Source of the DNA: Bacillota bacterium
GTDB lineage: Bacteria > Bacillota > Clostridia > Oscillospirales > Acutalibacteraceae
Length of the DNA stretch: 64,000 nucleotides
Direction of reading: 5' to 3'
NCBI GenBank assembly: GCA_023410445.1
Contig: JAEYPT010000009.1
Coordinates: 124,001 to 188,000 of the forward strand
Shown here: one piece after another, positions 1-8,156 of the stretch
Numbering within the stretch: position 1 is the stretch's first letter
How the letters are laid out: each line of letters starts with the position of its first letter
Notes under the pieces: generated by a model
Seen by the model: the letters and a program-made list of their open reading frames with translations, nothing else
Database searches by the model: none
What the model was told of the DNA's origin: nothing
Made by a program: the position numbers and the translations under genes

Positions 1-645
1 GCAACCCACGCCGTAATTGATCCGATGCTGACCGTTGGGCTGCCTGCCGGGATCACTGCAGCAACAGGTATCGACGCTCTCACCCACGCAATTGAATCCT
101 ATGTGTCCGTCAACGCCTCCGCACTGACCCGATACAGCTCACTGGAGGCGGCCCGTATCTTCTTCCATAACCTGCCTTTGGTGGTGGAGAACGGCGCGGA
201 CCTGGACGCTCGCGAGGAAATGCTGCGGGGCTGCATTATTGTAGGCTTTGCGTTTAACAATGCGGATCTTGGGCTGGTTCACGGCATCGCCCATACGCTC
301 AGTGCCCGTCACGGTTTGCCTCATGGCGTGGCTAACGCTCTGGTGCTTCCTTATGTCATGGAATACAACGCTGAAAGCTATCCCGAAAAGTACAAGGAAC
401 TGGGCGAGGCCATGGGGTGCTGTTCTTCTTACGAGTCCGCTCAGACTGGAGCACGCAAGACTTGTCAGGCTGTTCTGAGTCTGGTGCGTCGGGTGGGCAT
501 CAAGACCGTTCGGGACTACGGTATCGCCGAAGCGGATCTAAACGCAATTGCGGGAGATGCCGTAAAAGAGAGCGCTCTAATGTTCAATCCCAGAAAGTCA
601 ATCACGGAAGAGGATATTATGGGCATCCTGAAAAAGGCGTTTTAA
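1..645 (+). CDS. Iron-containing alcohol dehydrogenase, C-terminal part (5' truncated)
   Basis: The frame is open from base 1, so the N-terminal NAD-binding half lies outside the window. The visible part holds the metal-binding helical domain of group III Fe-dependent alcohol dehydrogenases: GIDALTHAIE supplies the Asp and first His ligand, and HGIAHTLSARHGLPHG supplies the other two His. The family reduces or oxidises aldehydes and alcohols with NAD(P)H, and 4-hydroxybutyrate dehydrogenase (4HbD) belongs to it. It is the first visible gene of a co-directional cluster that also encodes a 4-hydroxybutyryl-CoA dehydratase, so an omega-hydroxy acid or semialdehyde substrate is plausible. That substrate is inferred, and butanol or propanediol dehydrogenase activity cannot be excluded. 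Confidence 0.9.
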   Translation, partial: ATHAVIDPMLTVGLPAGITAATGIDALTHAIESYVSVNASALTRYSSLEAARIFFHNLPLVVENGADLDAREEMLRGCIIVGFAFNNADLGLVHGIAHTLSARHGLPHGVANALVLPYVMEYNAESYPEKYKELGEAMGCCSSYESAQTGARKTCQAVLSLVRRVGIKTVRDYGIAEADLNAIAGDAVKESALMFNPRKSITEEDIMGILKKAF

Positions 646-705
646 ACGGTGGTTTAGACAGTTGGCTGTCTTGAACAAATAATATTTTATAAGGAGTAAA
701 TCATT

Positions 706-1512
706 ATGGGAAAACAAGTGTTGGTTGATCTTTCTCATCCTTTCGGTCAAGGAAATCCTCTGTGGCCATCCGGCGGCGACTTCCACATCGACCGTATCAA
801 TTATATGCCGATGCACCATCGCCTTTTGCAGACGTTCAATAATTTCCACATGCACAACTCCACCCATGCAGATTCCCCCTCCCATGTCATAGAAGGCGGC
901 GCTTACACCCATGAACTGCCGCTGGAAAATTATTACGGAGACGCTGTTGTGGTCAGCATTCCGAAGGGCAAATGGGAGCTGATTACCCCGGAAGAATTGG
1001 AGAATGCCAAGCCTGAAATCAAAGAGGGCGATATTGTCATCATAAACACAGGCACCAACAAACACTGGGGAGAAACCGACGCGTACTTTATGTACAGCCC
1101 CGGTCTGAGCATCGCCGCTGCGGAGTGGCTGGTGAAGAAAAAGGTCAAGGCCCTGGGAATCGACTGTCAGGCCTTGGATCATCCGTGCTATACCTATATG
1201 ATCGACCACGGCCCCGGTCCCTTTGTGCCTCGTTTGGTGGAGGAGTACACACAGAAATTCGGCCATCCCCCCATTGAGGATTTCCCCGAATGGGAGCCTG
1301 TACATACCATTCTACTGGAAAACAACGTCATGGGCTTTGAAAATGTAGGCGGCGATATCGATAAAGTCACCGGCAAGCGCTGCACGATCTCTGCGTTTCC
1401 GCTGCGCTGGTGGAAAGGCGACGGTTCCATTGTCCGCATGGTCGCTTTCATTGATGAGGATGATATCAACAAGGACGTTCCCGACCGTGAGTATCCCTGG
1501 GGCGTGTATTGA
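706..1512 (+). CDS. Cyclase-family metal-dependent hydrolase (kynurenine formamidase-like fold)
   Basis: This 268-residue protein starts with an AAGGAG site 9 bases upstream. It carries the family metal motif HMHNSTHADSPSH (HxxxHxDxPxH, about residues 47-59), which binds Mn or Zn in kynurenine formamidase, isatin hydrolase and related amide or lactone hydrolases. IVIINTGTNKHWG and the later LGIDCQALDHP and HGPGPF also match the family. It has no signal peptide and is probably cytosolic. It sits 60 bases after the alcohol dehydrogenase and 18 bases before a hydroxyacyl dehydrogenase, so it probably opens a cyclic amide, lactone or enol-lactone to feed a hydroxy acid into the pathway. The substrate is unknown, and tryptophan catabolism is unlikely because no kynureninase is nearby. 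Confidence 0.85.
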   Translation: MGKQVLVDLSHPFGQGNPLWPSGGDFHIDRINYMPMHHRLLQTFNNFHMHNSTHADSPSHVIEGGAYTHELPLENYYGDAVVVSIPKGKWELITPEELENAKPEIKEGDIVIINTGTNKHWGETDAYFMYSPGLSIAAAEWLVKKKVKALGIDCQALDHPCYTYMIDHGPGPFVPRLVEEYTQKFGHPPIEDFPEWEPVHTILLENNVMGFENVGGDIDKVTGKRCTISAFPLRWWKGDGSIVRMVAFIDEDDINKDVPDREYPWGVY

Positions 1513-1530
1513 TGTGAGGAGTTGAACATC

Positions 1531-2475
1531 TTGTCTGAGCAGAAAAAAATCGCTATTCTTGGCGCGGGAGTCATGGGAGTGGGTATTGCCCAGCTATTCG
1601 CTACGGCCGGACATCAGGTCATGCTGATTTACGTCTATGATGACAAGGTGAGAAGCCGCCCCGTGGAGACCATGACCGCCAACCTGAACATACTGGTCGG
1701 AGAGGGCGTCATCGAGCAATCGGATATCGCTCCCATCCTGGCTCGGGTACATGTTACCGAGAGCATGGAGGAGGCTGCTGCCTTCGCCGATGTCATTATT
1801 GAGTGCATTGTCGAAAATCTGGCGGTCAAACAGGAGTACTTCCAGAAGCTGGACGCCATGTGCCCGGTCTCGACGATTTTGACAACGAACACCTCCGCCA
1901 TCAGTGTGACGGAAATTGCGGAAAAGTCCATTCACAGAGAGCGTATCATCGGGACCCATTTCTGGAATCCGGCTTACCTCATACCGCTGGTAGAGGTTAT
2001 CAACACCAAATATGCCGACCCCGCCGTGTTGGACGAGATGTGCAAGATTCTTCGCGCAGCAAGAAAGATGCCTGTAGTCGTAAAAAAGGATGTCCCCGGT
2101 TTCCTTGCCAACCGGATGCAGCACGCCTTGTTTCGAGAAGCTATTTCCATTGTGGAGAACGGAATCGCCGACGCAGCCGATGTGGACAACGCAATTAAAT
2201 ACGGTTTCGGCATGCGCTTGGGTGTTTCCGGCCCCATGGAGGTAATCGATCGGGGCGGCACCGACCTGACCTATTCCATTCACAAATACCTTTTCCCTCA
2301 CCTTGAGAACTCGACCCAGCCATCTAAAATGCTAACCGATCTGATGGACATCGGCAAGCTTGGATTTAAAAGCGGGGAAGGCTTTCAGACCTGGAGCGAA
2401 GAGGAGATCAGGGAGAACAACAAAAATCTGACTAAGGGCCTGATTGCCGTGATCCGATCGTTGGGCCGCTTATAA
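1531..2475 (+). CDS. 3-hydroxyacyl-CoA / L-carnitine-dehydrogenase-type dehydrogenase
   Basis: The N-terminal Rossmann motif GAGVMGVGIAQLFATAG binds NAD. TNTSAISVTEIA, GTHFWNPAYLIPLVEV and DVPGFLANRMQHALFREA are the conserved blocks of the 3-hydroxyacyl-CoA dehydrogenase family. TTG at 1531 is chosen because GAGGAG (1516-1521) is 9 bases away; the upstream in-frame TTG at 1522 directly touches that site. At about 314 residues it is of single-domain-pair length and not fused to a hydratase. The partner BKACE gene recalls carnitine degradation, where a member of this family oxidises a free 3-hydroxy acid that BKACE then cleaves. It may therefore act on a free hydroxy acid rather than a CoA ester; this is inference. 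Confidence 0.85.
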   Translation: MSEQKKIAILGAGVMGVGIAQLFATAGHQVMLIYVYDDKVRSRPVETMTANLNILVGEGVIEQSDIAPILARVHVTESMEEAAAFADVIIECIVENLAVKQEYFQKLDAMCPVSTILTTNTSAISVTEIAEKSIHRERIIGTHFWNPAYLIPLVEVINTKYADPAVLDEMCKILRAARKMPVVVKKDVPGFLANRMQHALFREAISIVENGIADAADVDNAIKYGFGMRLGVSGPMEVIDRGGTDLTYSIHKYLFPHLENSTQPSKMLTDLMDIGKLGFKSGEGFQTWSEEEIRENNKNLTKGLIAVIRSLGRL

Positions 2476-2514
2476 GTAAACAACGTTTCCATCAACGAAA
2501 GGAGGCATAAGGCC

Positions 2515-3801
2515 ATGTCCGAAAAGAAAACCGAAGTTGCTTTGGCCAAAGAGTCCACCGTACAGGAAAGTGTCACCAAGGTATTCGACCTGCTGGGTGG
2601 CGTAACTAATATGATTGAGAAGGGCTCCGTGGTCTTTCTGAAGCCCAATGCAGGCCACGCGGCCCCCGCAGACACCTCGGTCTGCACCAATCCCGAGGTG
2701 GTGCGCGCCGTAATCCGTGAGGTGAAGAAGGCCGGTCCGCGGCAGATCGTCATTGCCGAATCTGCCGCCATCGGCTGCGACACCATGGAATGTTTCGAAG
2801 TGTCCGGCATCAAGGAAGTGGCCGACGAAGAGGGCGTGGAGCTTTTCGACATCAAGGCCGACAAGGATCTGGTCAATGTGGCAGTGCGGGGCCATCGCTC
2901 CAACCTGAGCCATATCAAGCTTCCCCGCCGTTTGATGGAGGCCGACCATCTCATCAATCTGCCGATTCTGAAAGCGCATGCCAGCATGGTGTTCAGCTGT
3001 GCTCTGAAAAATATCAAGGGCGTGGTGCCGGATGCGGTACATCTCCAGATGCACCAGCAGAATCTGACCATGGCCATGATGGATGTCTGGTCGGTATGCC
3101 ACGCGGACATCAATATCGTGGACGCCATACACCCCGCCAGCGGCTACAGCCCCCATACCCCGGTGCCCATTGACGTGAACTGCATTTTGGGTTCCCGTGA
3201 TCCGGTGGCCGTTGACCTGATTGCCTGCGATCTGGTCGGCATTGATGCCGACGCCGTGGACTACTTCCGGGTAGCCGCCACGGTCGGCCTTGGCACTACC
3301 GAGCGCGAGGATATCGAAGTGCTCGGCCAAAAGGTAGAGGACTGTTACAAAAAGATGTGGGTTCCGTACATCGGCGACATGAGCCAGCGCTGGCCCGAGT
3401 ATCGGGTGCTTTGCAACGGCGCCTGTTCCAGCTGCCAGGCCCTGCTGGCCATCAATATGGAAACGCTGAAGGCCATCGGCGACTATGAACGCCGCTCTGA
3501 TTATACTGTGGTGATTGGGGGCAAGAACGAGATCCCCGCCGACACGGATGACAAGAAACTGGTTCTTCATGGAAACTGCACCCGCAGGTACCTGAAAGAT
3601 CACCCCGGCGCCATCCACATTGAGGGTTGCCCCCCTTCCGAACCGCTGCTCTATATGAGCATCAGCAACGGCGAGCTGGTTGATGGCAAAGACGGTCAGA
3701 TGTCCGAGTACATCCGGCCCCGTATGGCCTCCGACCATCCCCAGTGGCAGCAGTATGTGCAGGAACAGGCGAAAAAGTTTTACGACGCTCAGGAGAAGTA
3801 A
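2515..3801 (+). CDS. DUF362-domain protein with Cys-rich C-terminal part
   Basis: A 428-residue protein with GGAGG nine bases before the ATG. The N-terminal ~270 residues match DUF362 (FLKPNAG, NPEVVRAVIREVKKAG, ILKAHASMVFSCALKNIKG). After this comes CNGACSSC (about residues 300-307), a further Cys near 354 and EGCPPSEPL near 373. GCPP resembles cluster-binding turns of iron-sulfur proteins, so an Fe-S site is plausible but unproven. DUF362 has no general assigned reaction. It lies between the dehydrogenase and thiolase genes and is only 3 bases upstream of the next small gene, so the two are probably translationally coupled. It may be an electron carrier, a maturation factor or a structural partner of pathway enzymes. 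Confidence 0.75.
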   Translation: MSEKKTEVALAKESTVQESVTKVFDLLGGVTNMIEKGSVVFLKPNAGHAAPADTSVCTNPEVVRAVIREVKKAGPRQIVIAESAAIGCDTMECFEVSGIKEVADEEGVELFDIKADKDLVNVAVRGHRSNLSHIKLPRRLMEADHLINLPILKAHASMVFSCALKNIKGVVPDAVHLQMHQQNLTMAMMDVWSVCHADINIVDAIHPASGYSPHTPVPIDVNCILGSRDPVAVDLIACDLVGIDADAVDYFRVAATVGLGTTEREDIEVLGQKVEDCYKKMWVPYIGDMSQRWPEYRVLCNGACSSCQALLAINMETLKAIGDYERRSDYTVVIGGKNEIPADTDDKKLVLHGNCTRRYLKDHPGAIHIEGCPPSEPLLYMSISNGELVDGKDGQMSEYIRPRMASDHPQWQQYVQEQAKKFYDAQEK

Positions 3802-3804
3802 CCA

Positions 3805-4080
3805 ATGGCATTCGTATATGTGGACTGCCCTCCGGAATTCAAAGCCTTGATGAGTCAGATATTCAGCGAGGATTTTATGCGGGAATTCACTCGGTTTTCC
3901 TCTTTTGAGGGTTTTCAATATTCCAGCTCGGTGTTTGTGAACTGGAAGGCGGCCGAGATGGTCTATGACGAGACGGTGTTTAACAACTTTGTCAGGGAGA
4001 GCACCCGGTTTTCCACCTGGGACGAGATGGTTCACATCGCCGCCGATCGCCGGTTCAAGCCGAAGGATAACCGGATGTAA
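3805..4080 (+). CDS. Small protein with two TRFS repeats, unknown function
   Basis: I do not recognise the family. This 91-residue protein begins 3 bases after the DUF362 stop and uses a GGAG inside the end of that gene, so the pair is probably coupled. It contains two copies of one motif: FSEDFMREFTRFSSFE (residues 20-35) and FNNFVRESTRFSTWD (59-73), each aromatic-rich and probably helical. There is one Cys (Cys8), no signal peptide and no transmembrane segment. The reading frame is strongly supported by its tight packing between two conserved genes. A small subunit of the DUF362 protein or an adaptor for a pathway enzyme is possible, but no sequence evidence decides this. Confidence 0.7.
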   Translation: MAFVYVDCPPEFKALMSQIFSEDFMREFTRFSSFEGFQYSSSVFVNWKAAEMVYDETVFNNFVRESTRFSTWDEMVHIAADRRFKPKDNRM

Positions 4081-4107
4081 AATTTGCCCGGCAGAGGGAA
4101 GAAAGAA

Positions 4108-5298
4108 GTGGAAACCATGAGCAATACTGTTATTGTGGCAGGGTGCCGTACCGCGATCGGGACCATCAACGGCCAGTATAAGGATTTGACTTCTCTGGAC
4201 TTAAGCATTCCGGTGATGCAGGCGCTGGTTCAGCGCTCCGGCATAGACCCCGCTATTCTGAACGACGTGATCTGGGGCTGTAACTACCAGCGTACCTATC
4301 TGGAAAACAATCTGGCCCGTGTCGCCTTGGTGAAAGCCGGGCTGCCCGACACGGTGCCGGGCATCACCGTCCATCGCAACTGCACTTCCTCCATGGCCTC
4401 CATACAGATGGCTTACTACCAGATCAAAGCGGGGGAAGGTATCTGCTTTATGGCGGGCGGTGCTGACAGCATGACCAACGCGCCCCACATGGTTTTTGGG
4501 GTGCGCGGCGGCAAGAAATACGGCGATTTGGAACTGCGGGATTCCATGTGGGACTCTCTGACGAATCTGGGAATCGGCCCGGCAATGGGCATAACCGCAG
4601 AGAATGTGGCTGATCAATACTGTGTCACCCGGGAGGAGATGGACCGTTACGCCCTTTTAAGTCAGGAGCGGGCGGCAAGAGCGATCGGGGAAGGCCGCTT
4701 CCGGGAAGAGATTATCCCGGTAACGGTCAGGAGCCGCAAGGGCGAGCAGGTAATTGACACCGACGAGTACCCCCGTGAAACCAATCTGGAAAAGCTGGCC
4801 TCCCTCAAGGCTTCTTTTCGGGAGAACGGCCGGGTGACCGCAGGGAATGCCTCCGGTATGAACGACGCCGCTTCCGGTGTGGTCTTGATGGAGGAAGAAG
4901 CGGCGAGAAAATCAGGCTGTCCGATCCTGTGCCGCATCGTTTCTGTGGGAACCACGGGCGTGGACCCGGCGCTGATGGGAATCGGCCCTATCAGCGCCAG
5001 CCGCGTGGCGCTGAAGAAAGCCGAACTGACAATTGCGGACATGGATCTGGTGGAAATCAACGAAGCTTTCGCTGCCCAGACCTTGGCCTGCCAACGTGAG
5101 CTGGGGATCGATCTGGAAAAACTGAACGTTAACGGAGGCGGCATCTCTTTGGGACATCCGGTGGGAGCAACCGGGTCGCGCATCATTGTCACTCTGATGT
5201 ACGAGCTGGCTAGGCGCGGCGGCCGCTATGGGCTTGCTACCCTGTGTGCGGGGGGGGGCATGGGTGCAAGTGTGATTATCGAAAATCTGCAGCGTTGA
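4108..5298 (+). CDS. Acetyl-CoA C-acetyltransferase (thiolase)
   Basis: A thiolase of about 396 residues that condenses or splits acetoacetyl-CoA and related 3-ketoacyl-CoAs. The nucleophilic Cys is in HRNCTSSMAS, the active-site His in GGGISLGHPVGATG, and the second catalytic Cys in LCAGGGMGAS; NEAFAAQ is also present. GTG at 4108 has AGAGGG nine bases upstream; ATG at 4117 (MSNTVIV) is the alternative and gives the more usual N-terminus. In this cluster it would split acetoacetyl-CoA, made from the acetoacetate released by the neighbouring BKACE, into two acetyl-CoA, one of which BKACE needs as co-substrate. The 26-base gap to the BKACE start suggests one operon. Confidence 0.92.
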   Translation: METMSNTVIVAGCRTAIGTINGQYKDLTSLDLSIPVMQALVQRSGIDPAILNDVIWGCNYQRTYLENNLARVALVKAGLPDTVPGITVHRNCTSSMASIQMAYYQIKAGEGICFMAGGADSMTNAPHMVFGVRGGKKYGDLELRDSMWDSLTNLGIGPAMGITAENVADQYCVTREEMDRYALLSQERAARAIGEGRFREEIIPVTVRSRKGEQVIDTDEYPRETNLEKLASLKASFRENGRVTAGNASGMNDAASGVVLMEEEAARKSGCPILCRIVSVGTTGVDPALMGIGPISASRVALKKAELTIADMDLVEINEAFAAQTLACQRELGIDLEKLNVNGGGISLGHPVGATGSRIIVTLMYELARRGGRYGLATLCAGGGMGASVIIENLQR

Positions 5299-5324
5299 CT
5301 GTAAATAAAACAGGAGGTTTGCCT

Positions 5325-6182
5325 ATGTATCCGACCAAGCGACTCAATAGCGCAGACAAAGTGATAATAACCGCCGCCCTCACCGGCGCGGTGACCACCA
5401 AGCAAAATAATCCGGCTCTACCCACCCAGCCTAAGGAGATTGCGGAGGCTGCCATCCGCTGCTGGGAGGCGGGCGCCGCTGTCGTGCATATTCACGTCCG
5501 TGATGACAACGACCAGGCCAGTATGCGCTTTGATAAATTTGAAGAGACGGTGGGCCTCATCCGCCAGAGCAAATGCCCTGTGATCCTGAATCTTACGTCA
5601 TCCGGCGGGCAGGGCTTCTCCTGGGAGGAGCGCATCCGGCCTTTTAAAGAACTGAAGCCGGAGCTGGCCTCTTTCGATGCGGGCACTATGAACTGGCTCA
5701 ACAGCGTAGTCTTTATGAACGAGCCCGGGTTTTTGGAGCTGTGCGGCACAGAGATGATTCAGGCCGGGGTCAAGCCCGAAGTCGAACTGTTCGACATCGG
5801 AATGCTGAACACCGCCAAGTATTACATAAAGAAAGGCATCCTGCAGGAGCCCGCACACTTTCAGCTGTGCCTGGGCGCTCCCGGAGGAGTAGAATCCAGC
5901 GTGGATCAGCTGCTCAATGTGGTCAACCACCTGCCCGAACATTGCACCTGGGGCGCCTTCGGCATCGGCAAAGGGGCCAACGAGATCGCTCTGGCCACCC
6001 TTGCCCTGGGAGGCAATATCCGGGTGGGGCTGGAGGACAACGTCTATTACAATCTCAAACAGCTCGCCAAGTCGAATGAGGAATTTGTGGCGAGGATCAA
6101 GCGGACTGCCGCTGAATTCGGCCGGACAGCGGCCACCTCGGACGAGGCACGGGAAATTCTGGGCCTGAAACCACAAAGCTAG
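5325..6182 (+). CDS. Beta-keto acid cleavage enzyme (BKACE, DUF849)
   Basis: A 285-residue TIM-barrel enzyme of the BKACE/Kce family. These enzymes react a 3-keto acid with acetyl-CoA to give acetoacetate and a new acyl-CoA two carbons shorter. Seen are the Zn-binding HIHVRD near the N-terminus, LNLTSSGGQG, the conserved SFDAGTMNW and the late GLEDNVYY. The start at 5325 has AGGAGG (5311-5316 region) 8 bases upstream. Known members act on 3-keto-5-aminohexanoate (lysine fermentation) or dehydrocarnitine. The lysine-fermentation aminomutase genes are absent here. The adjacent AbfD gene makes a product such as 4-hydroxybutyryl-CoA attractive; this would come from 3-keto-6-hydroxyhexanoate. That substrate is my inference. 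Confidence 0.92.
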   Translation: MYPTKRLNSADKVIITAALTGAVTTKQNNPALPTQPKEIAEAAIRCWEAGAAVVHIHVRDDNDQASMRFDKFEETVGLIRQSKCPVILNLTSSGGQGFSWEERIRPFKELKPELASFDAGTMNWLNSVVFMNEPGFLELCGTEMIQAGVKPEVELFDIGMLNTAKYYIKKGILQEPAHFQLCLGAPGGVESSVDQLLNVVNHLPEHCTWGAFGIGKGANEIALATLALGGNIRVGLEDNVYYNLKQLAKSNEEFVARIKRTAAEFGRTAATSDEAREILGLKPQS

Positions 6183-6197
6183 AAAGGAGTTTTTACC

Positions 6198-7649
6198 GTG
6201 CCTTTAATGACTGGAGAGCAGTACGTCGAGAGCATTCGCAAGATTCCCATGGAGGTTTATCTGTTTGGCAAGCGAGTGGAAAGCCCCGTGGATGATCCGA
6301 TCCTTCGTCCTTCCCTCAACTCAGTGCGCATGACCTACGATCTGGCCCAGAAGCCAGAGTATCAGGACCTGATGACCGTTATCTCGCCCGATACCGGAAA
6401 GCGCATCAACCGCTTCACCCACATCCACCGAAGCACCGACGATTTGCGCAACAAGGTGAAAATGCAGCGTCTGCTGGGCCAGCAGACTGCCGCATGTTTT
6501 CAGCGCTGCGTGGGGATGGACGCCTTTAACGCCGAATACTCCACCACGTTTGAAATTGACAAAAAACATGGCACCCGCTACCACGAAAATTTTAAGAACT
6601 TTATGTTGGACTGTCAGGAGCGTGACCTGACCGTGGACGGAGCGATGACAGATCCCAAGGGCGACCGGTCTAAGGCCCCTCATGAGCAGGCCGACCCCGA
6701 CCTGTTTCTGCGGGTGGTGGAGCGCCGTGAGGACGGAGTGGTGGTCTGCGGGGCCAAGGCTCATCAAACCGGCGCCATCAACAGCCACGAAGTGATTGTC
6801 ATGCCCACCATCGCCATGGGACCGGAAGACGGAGACTATGCCATCTCTTTTGCCATTCCTACGGACGCCAAGGGCGTGTTCATGATTGTGGGCCGCCAGT
6901 CCTGCGATACCCGCAAGCTGGAGGGCAGCGAAATCGACGTGGGCAACGCCGAGTTCGGCGGCATGGAAGCTCTTCTCGTTTTTGACCACGTCTTTATCCC
7001 CAAAGATCGCATCTTCCTCAATGGCGAAACCGAATTTGCAGGCATGCTGGTGGAGCGGTTCGCCGGTTACCACCGCCAGAGCTACGGCGGCTGCAAGGTC
7101 GGCGTGGGCGACGTGCTCATCGGCGCGGCAGCCGTGGCTGCGGACTACAACGGTGTTTCCAAAGCCAGCCATATAAAGGACAAGCTCATTGAGATGACCC
7201 ACCTTAACGAGACTTTATACTGCTGCGGCATTGCCTGCTCCGCCGAGGGCCGTCCCACGGTGTCCGACAATTATATCATCGACCTGCTGCTGGCCAATGT
7301 GTGCAAGCAGAATGTCACCCGCTTCCCCTATGAGATCGTGCGGCTGGCGGAGGACATCGCCGGAGGCCTGATGGTAACCGCTCCTTCTGAGGCCGATTTG
7401 CGCGATCCGAAGCTTGGGCCTGTGATTGATAAGTATTTCAGGGGGGTCAACGCGGTATCTACCGAAAACCGTCTGCGTATACTGCGCCTCATTGAAAACC
7501 TGGCCTTGGGTTCCGCTGCCGTGGGCTACCGCACCGAAAGCATGCATGGAGCGGGCTCGCCTCAGGCGCAGCGCATCATGATTGCACGGCAGGGAAACCT
7601 GGAACAGAAAAAAGCGTTGGCCAAGGCCCTCGCTCACATTCAGGAATAA
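6198..7649 (+). CDS. abfD: 4-hydroxybutyryl-CoA dehydratase / vinylacetyl-CoA isomerase
   Basis: This 483-residue protein belongs to the flavin- and [4Fe-4S]-containing radical dehydratase AbfD, which turns 4-hydroxybutyryl-CoA into crotonyl-CoA. The cluster ligands known for AbfD (Cys99, Cys103, His292, Cys299) are present as Cys100 and Cys104 in ACFQRCVG, and as His292 and Cys299 in YHRQSYGGC. The 4-hydroxyphenylacetate hydroxylase-like acyl-CoA dehydrogenase fold is visible in HIHRSTDDL, THKSG-like GAKAHQTGA and AGGLMVTAPSE. The start is GTG at 6198, 8 bases after AGAAAGGAG. The enzyme is oxygen sensitive, so the organism should be anaerobic. Complete ligands support a true dehydratase over a flavin monooxygenase. 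Confidence 0.93.
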   Translation: MPLMTGEQYVESIRKIPMEVYLFGKRVESPVDDPILRPSLNSVRMTYDLAQKPEYQDLMTVISPDTGKRINRFTHIHRSTDDLRNKVKMQRLLGQQTAACFQRCVGMDAFNAEYSTTFEIDKKHGTRYHENFKNFMLDCQERDLTVDGAMTDPKGDRSKAPHEQADPDLFLRVVERREDGVVVCGAKAHQTGAINSHEVIVMPTIAMGPEDGDYAISFAIPTDAKGVFMIVGRQSCDTRKLEGSEIDVGNAEFGGMEALLVFDHVFIPKDRIFLNGETEFAGMLVERFAGYHRQSYGGCKVGVGDVLIGAAAVAADYNGVSKASHIKDKLIEMTHLNETLYCCGIACSAEGRPTVSDNYIIDLLLANVCKQNVTRFPYEIVRLAEDIAGGLMVTAPSEADLRDPKLGPVIDKYFRGVNAVSTENRLRILRLIENLALGSAAVGYRTESMHGAGSPQAQRIMIARQGNLEQKKALAKALAHIQE

Positions 7650-7686
7650 TTTTTTTATAAAGCGAACCAGGGAAAGGGGTATCACG

Positions 7687-7971
7687 ATGACGGAGACAAT
7701 CGAAGCGGTGCTGGACGAGCATGTGCGCCCCTTCCTGCACGCTCATGGCGGAGACATTCAGGTGCTAGAGGCTGCACACGGCGTTGTCCGGTTTCGATTC
7801 CTGGGCCAATGCTCCGGTTGTCCCGCCGCCGACCTGACCGCCGAGGAGTTGGTGCAGACCGAGCTGACGGAACGGGTGCCGGGCATTCTCAAAGCTGTGC
7901 TGGTGCAGGATACCAGCGAAGACCTTCTGGCCCAGGCGAGGGATATCCTGAGGAGACACCAGAAGGGATAA
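7687..7971 (+). CDS. NifU C-terminal-domain protein (Fe-S cluster scaffold or carrier)
   Basis: A 94-residue protein starting at ATG 7687, with GAAAGGGG upstream. It has the NifU C-terminal (Nfu) fold: LDEHVRPFLHAHGGDIQVLE, VVRFRFLGQCSGCPAA with the cluster-binding CxxC, and VPGILKAV. Nfu proteins assemble or hand over [4Fe-4S] clusters. Here it is the last gene of the dense cluster, 37 bases after abfD. It is therefore probably devoted to supplying the cluster of the dehydratase, and perhaps of the DUF362 protein; this is inferred from position. A GC-rich inverted sequence right after the stop (7980-8002) may weakly terminate transcription. Confidence 0.88.
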   Translation: MTETIEAVLDEHVRPFLHAHGGDIQVLEAAHGVVRFRFLGQCSGCPAADLTAEELVQTELTERVPGILKAVLVQDTSEDLLAQARDILRRHQKG

Positions 7972-8014
7972 CGCGACTGCGGCCGCCCGATTCTGCGGCG
8001 GCTGCAATCAAGTT

Positions 8015-8042
8015 TTGACAACCGGGTATATCCGGTTAGAAC
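8015..8042 (+). promoter_or_regulatory. Putative promoter with palindromic operator upstream of acetoacetyl-CoA synthetase
   Basis: TTGACA at 8015-8020 is followed after 16 bases by TAGAAC at 8037-8042, a weak -10. The spacer is almost entirely the perfect palindrome AACCGG-GTATAT-CCGGTT (8020-8037). A repressor bound there would block polymerase. It lies in the 185-base gap before the synthetase gene, giving that gene a separate regulated start from the upstream cluster. Confidence 0.4.
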
Positions 8043-8156
8043 TCTCAGTAATCTTTTCTTTGTGCCTGCCGGATGGGTTTGACATTGGAATATACAACCC
8101 TCGGGGCAAGAATAAGGCCAGAGGGCATTTTTCTTATATAGGGAGGAAATAATCGG

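Noticed and set aside
2470..4035. A 521-codon open frame on the minus strand
   Set aside because: It lies wholly over the DUF362 gene and its small partner, has no ribosome site or recognisable domain, and its His/Gly/Ala-rich composition is that of an antisense frame of a GC-rich gene.
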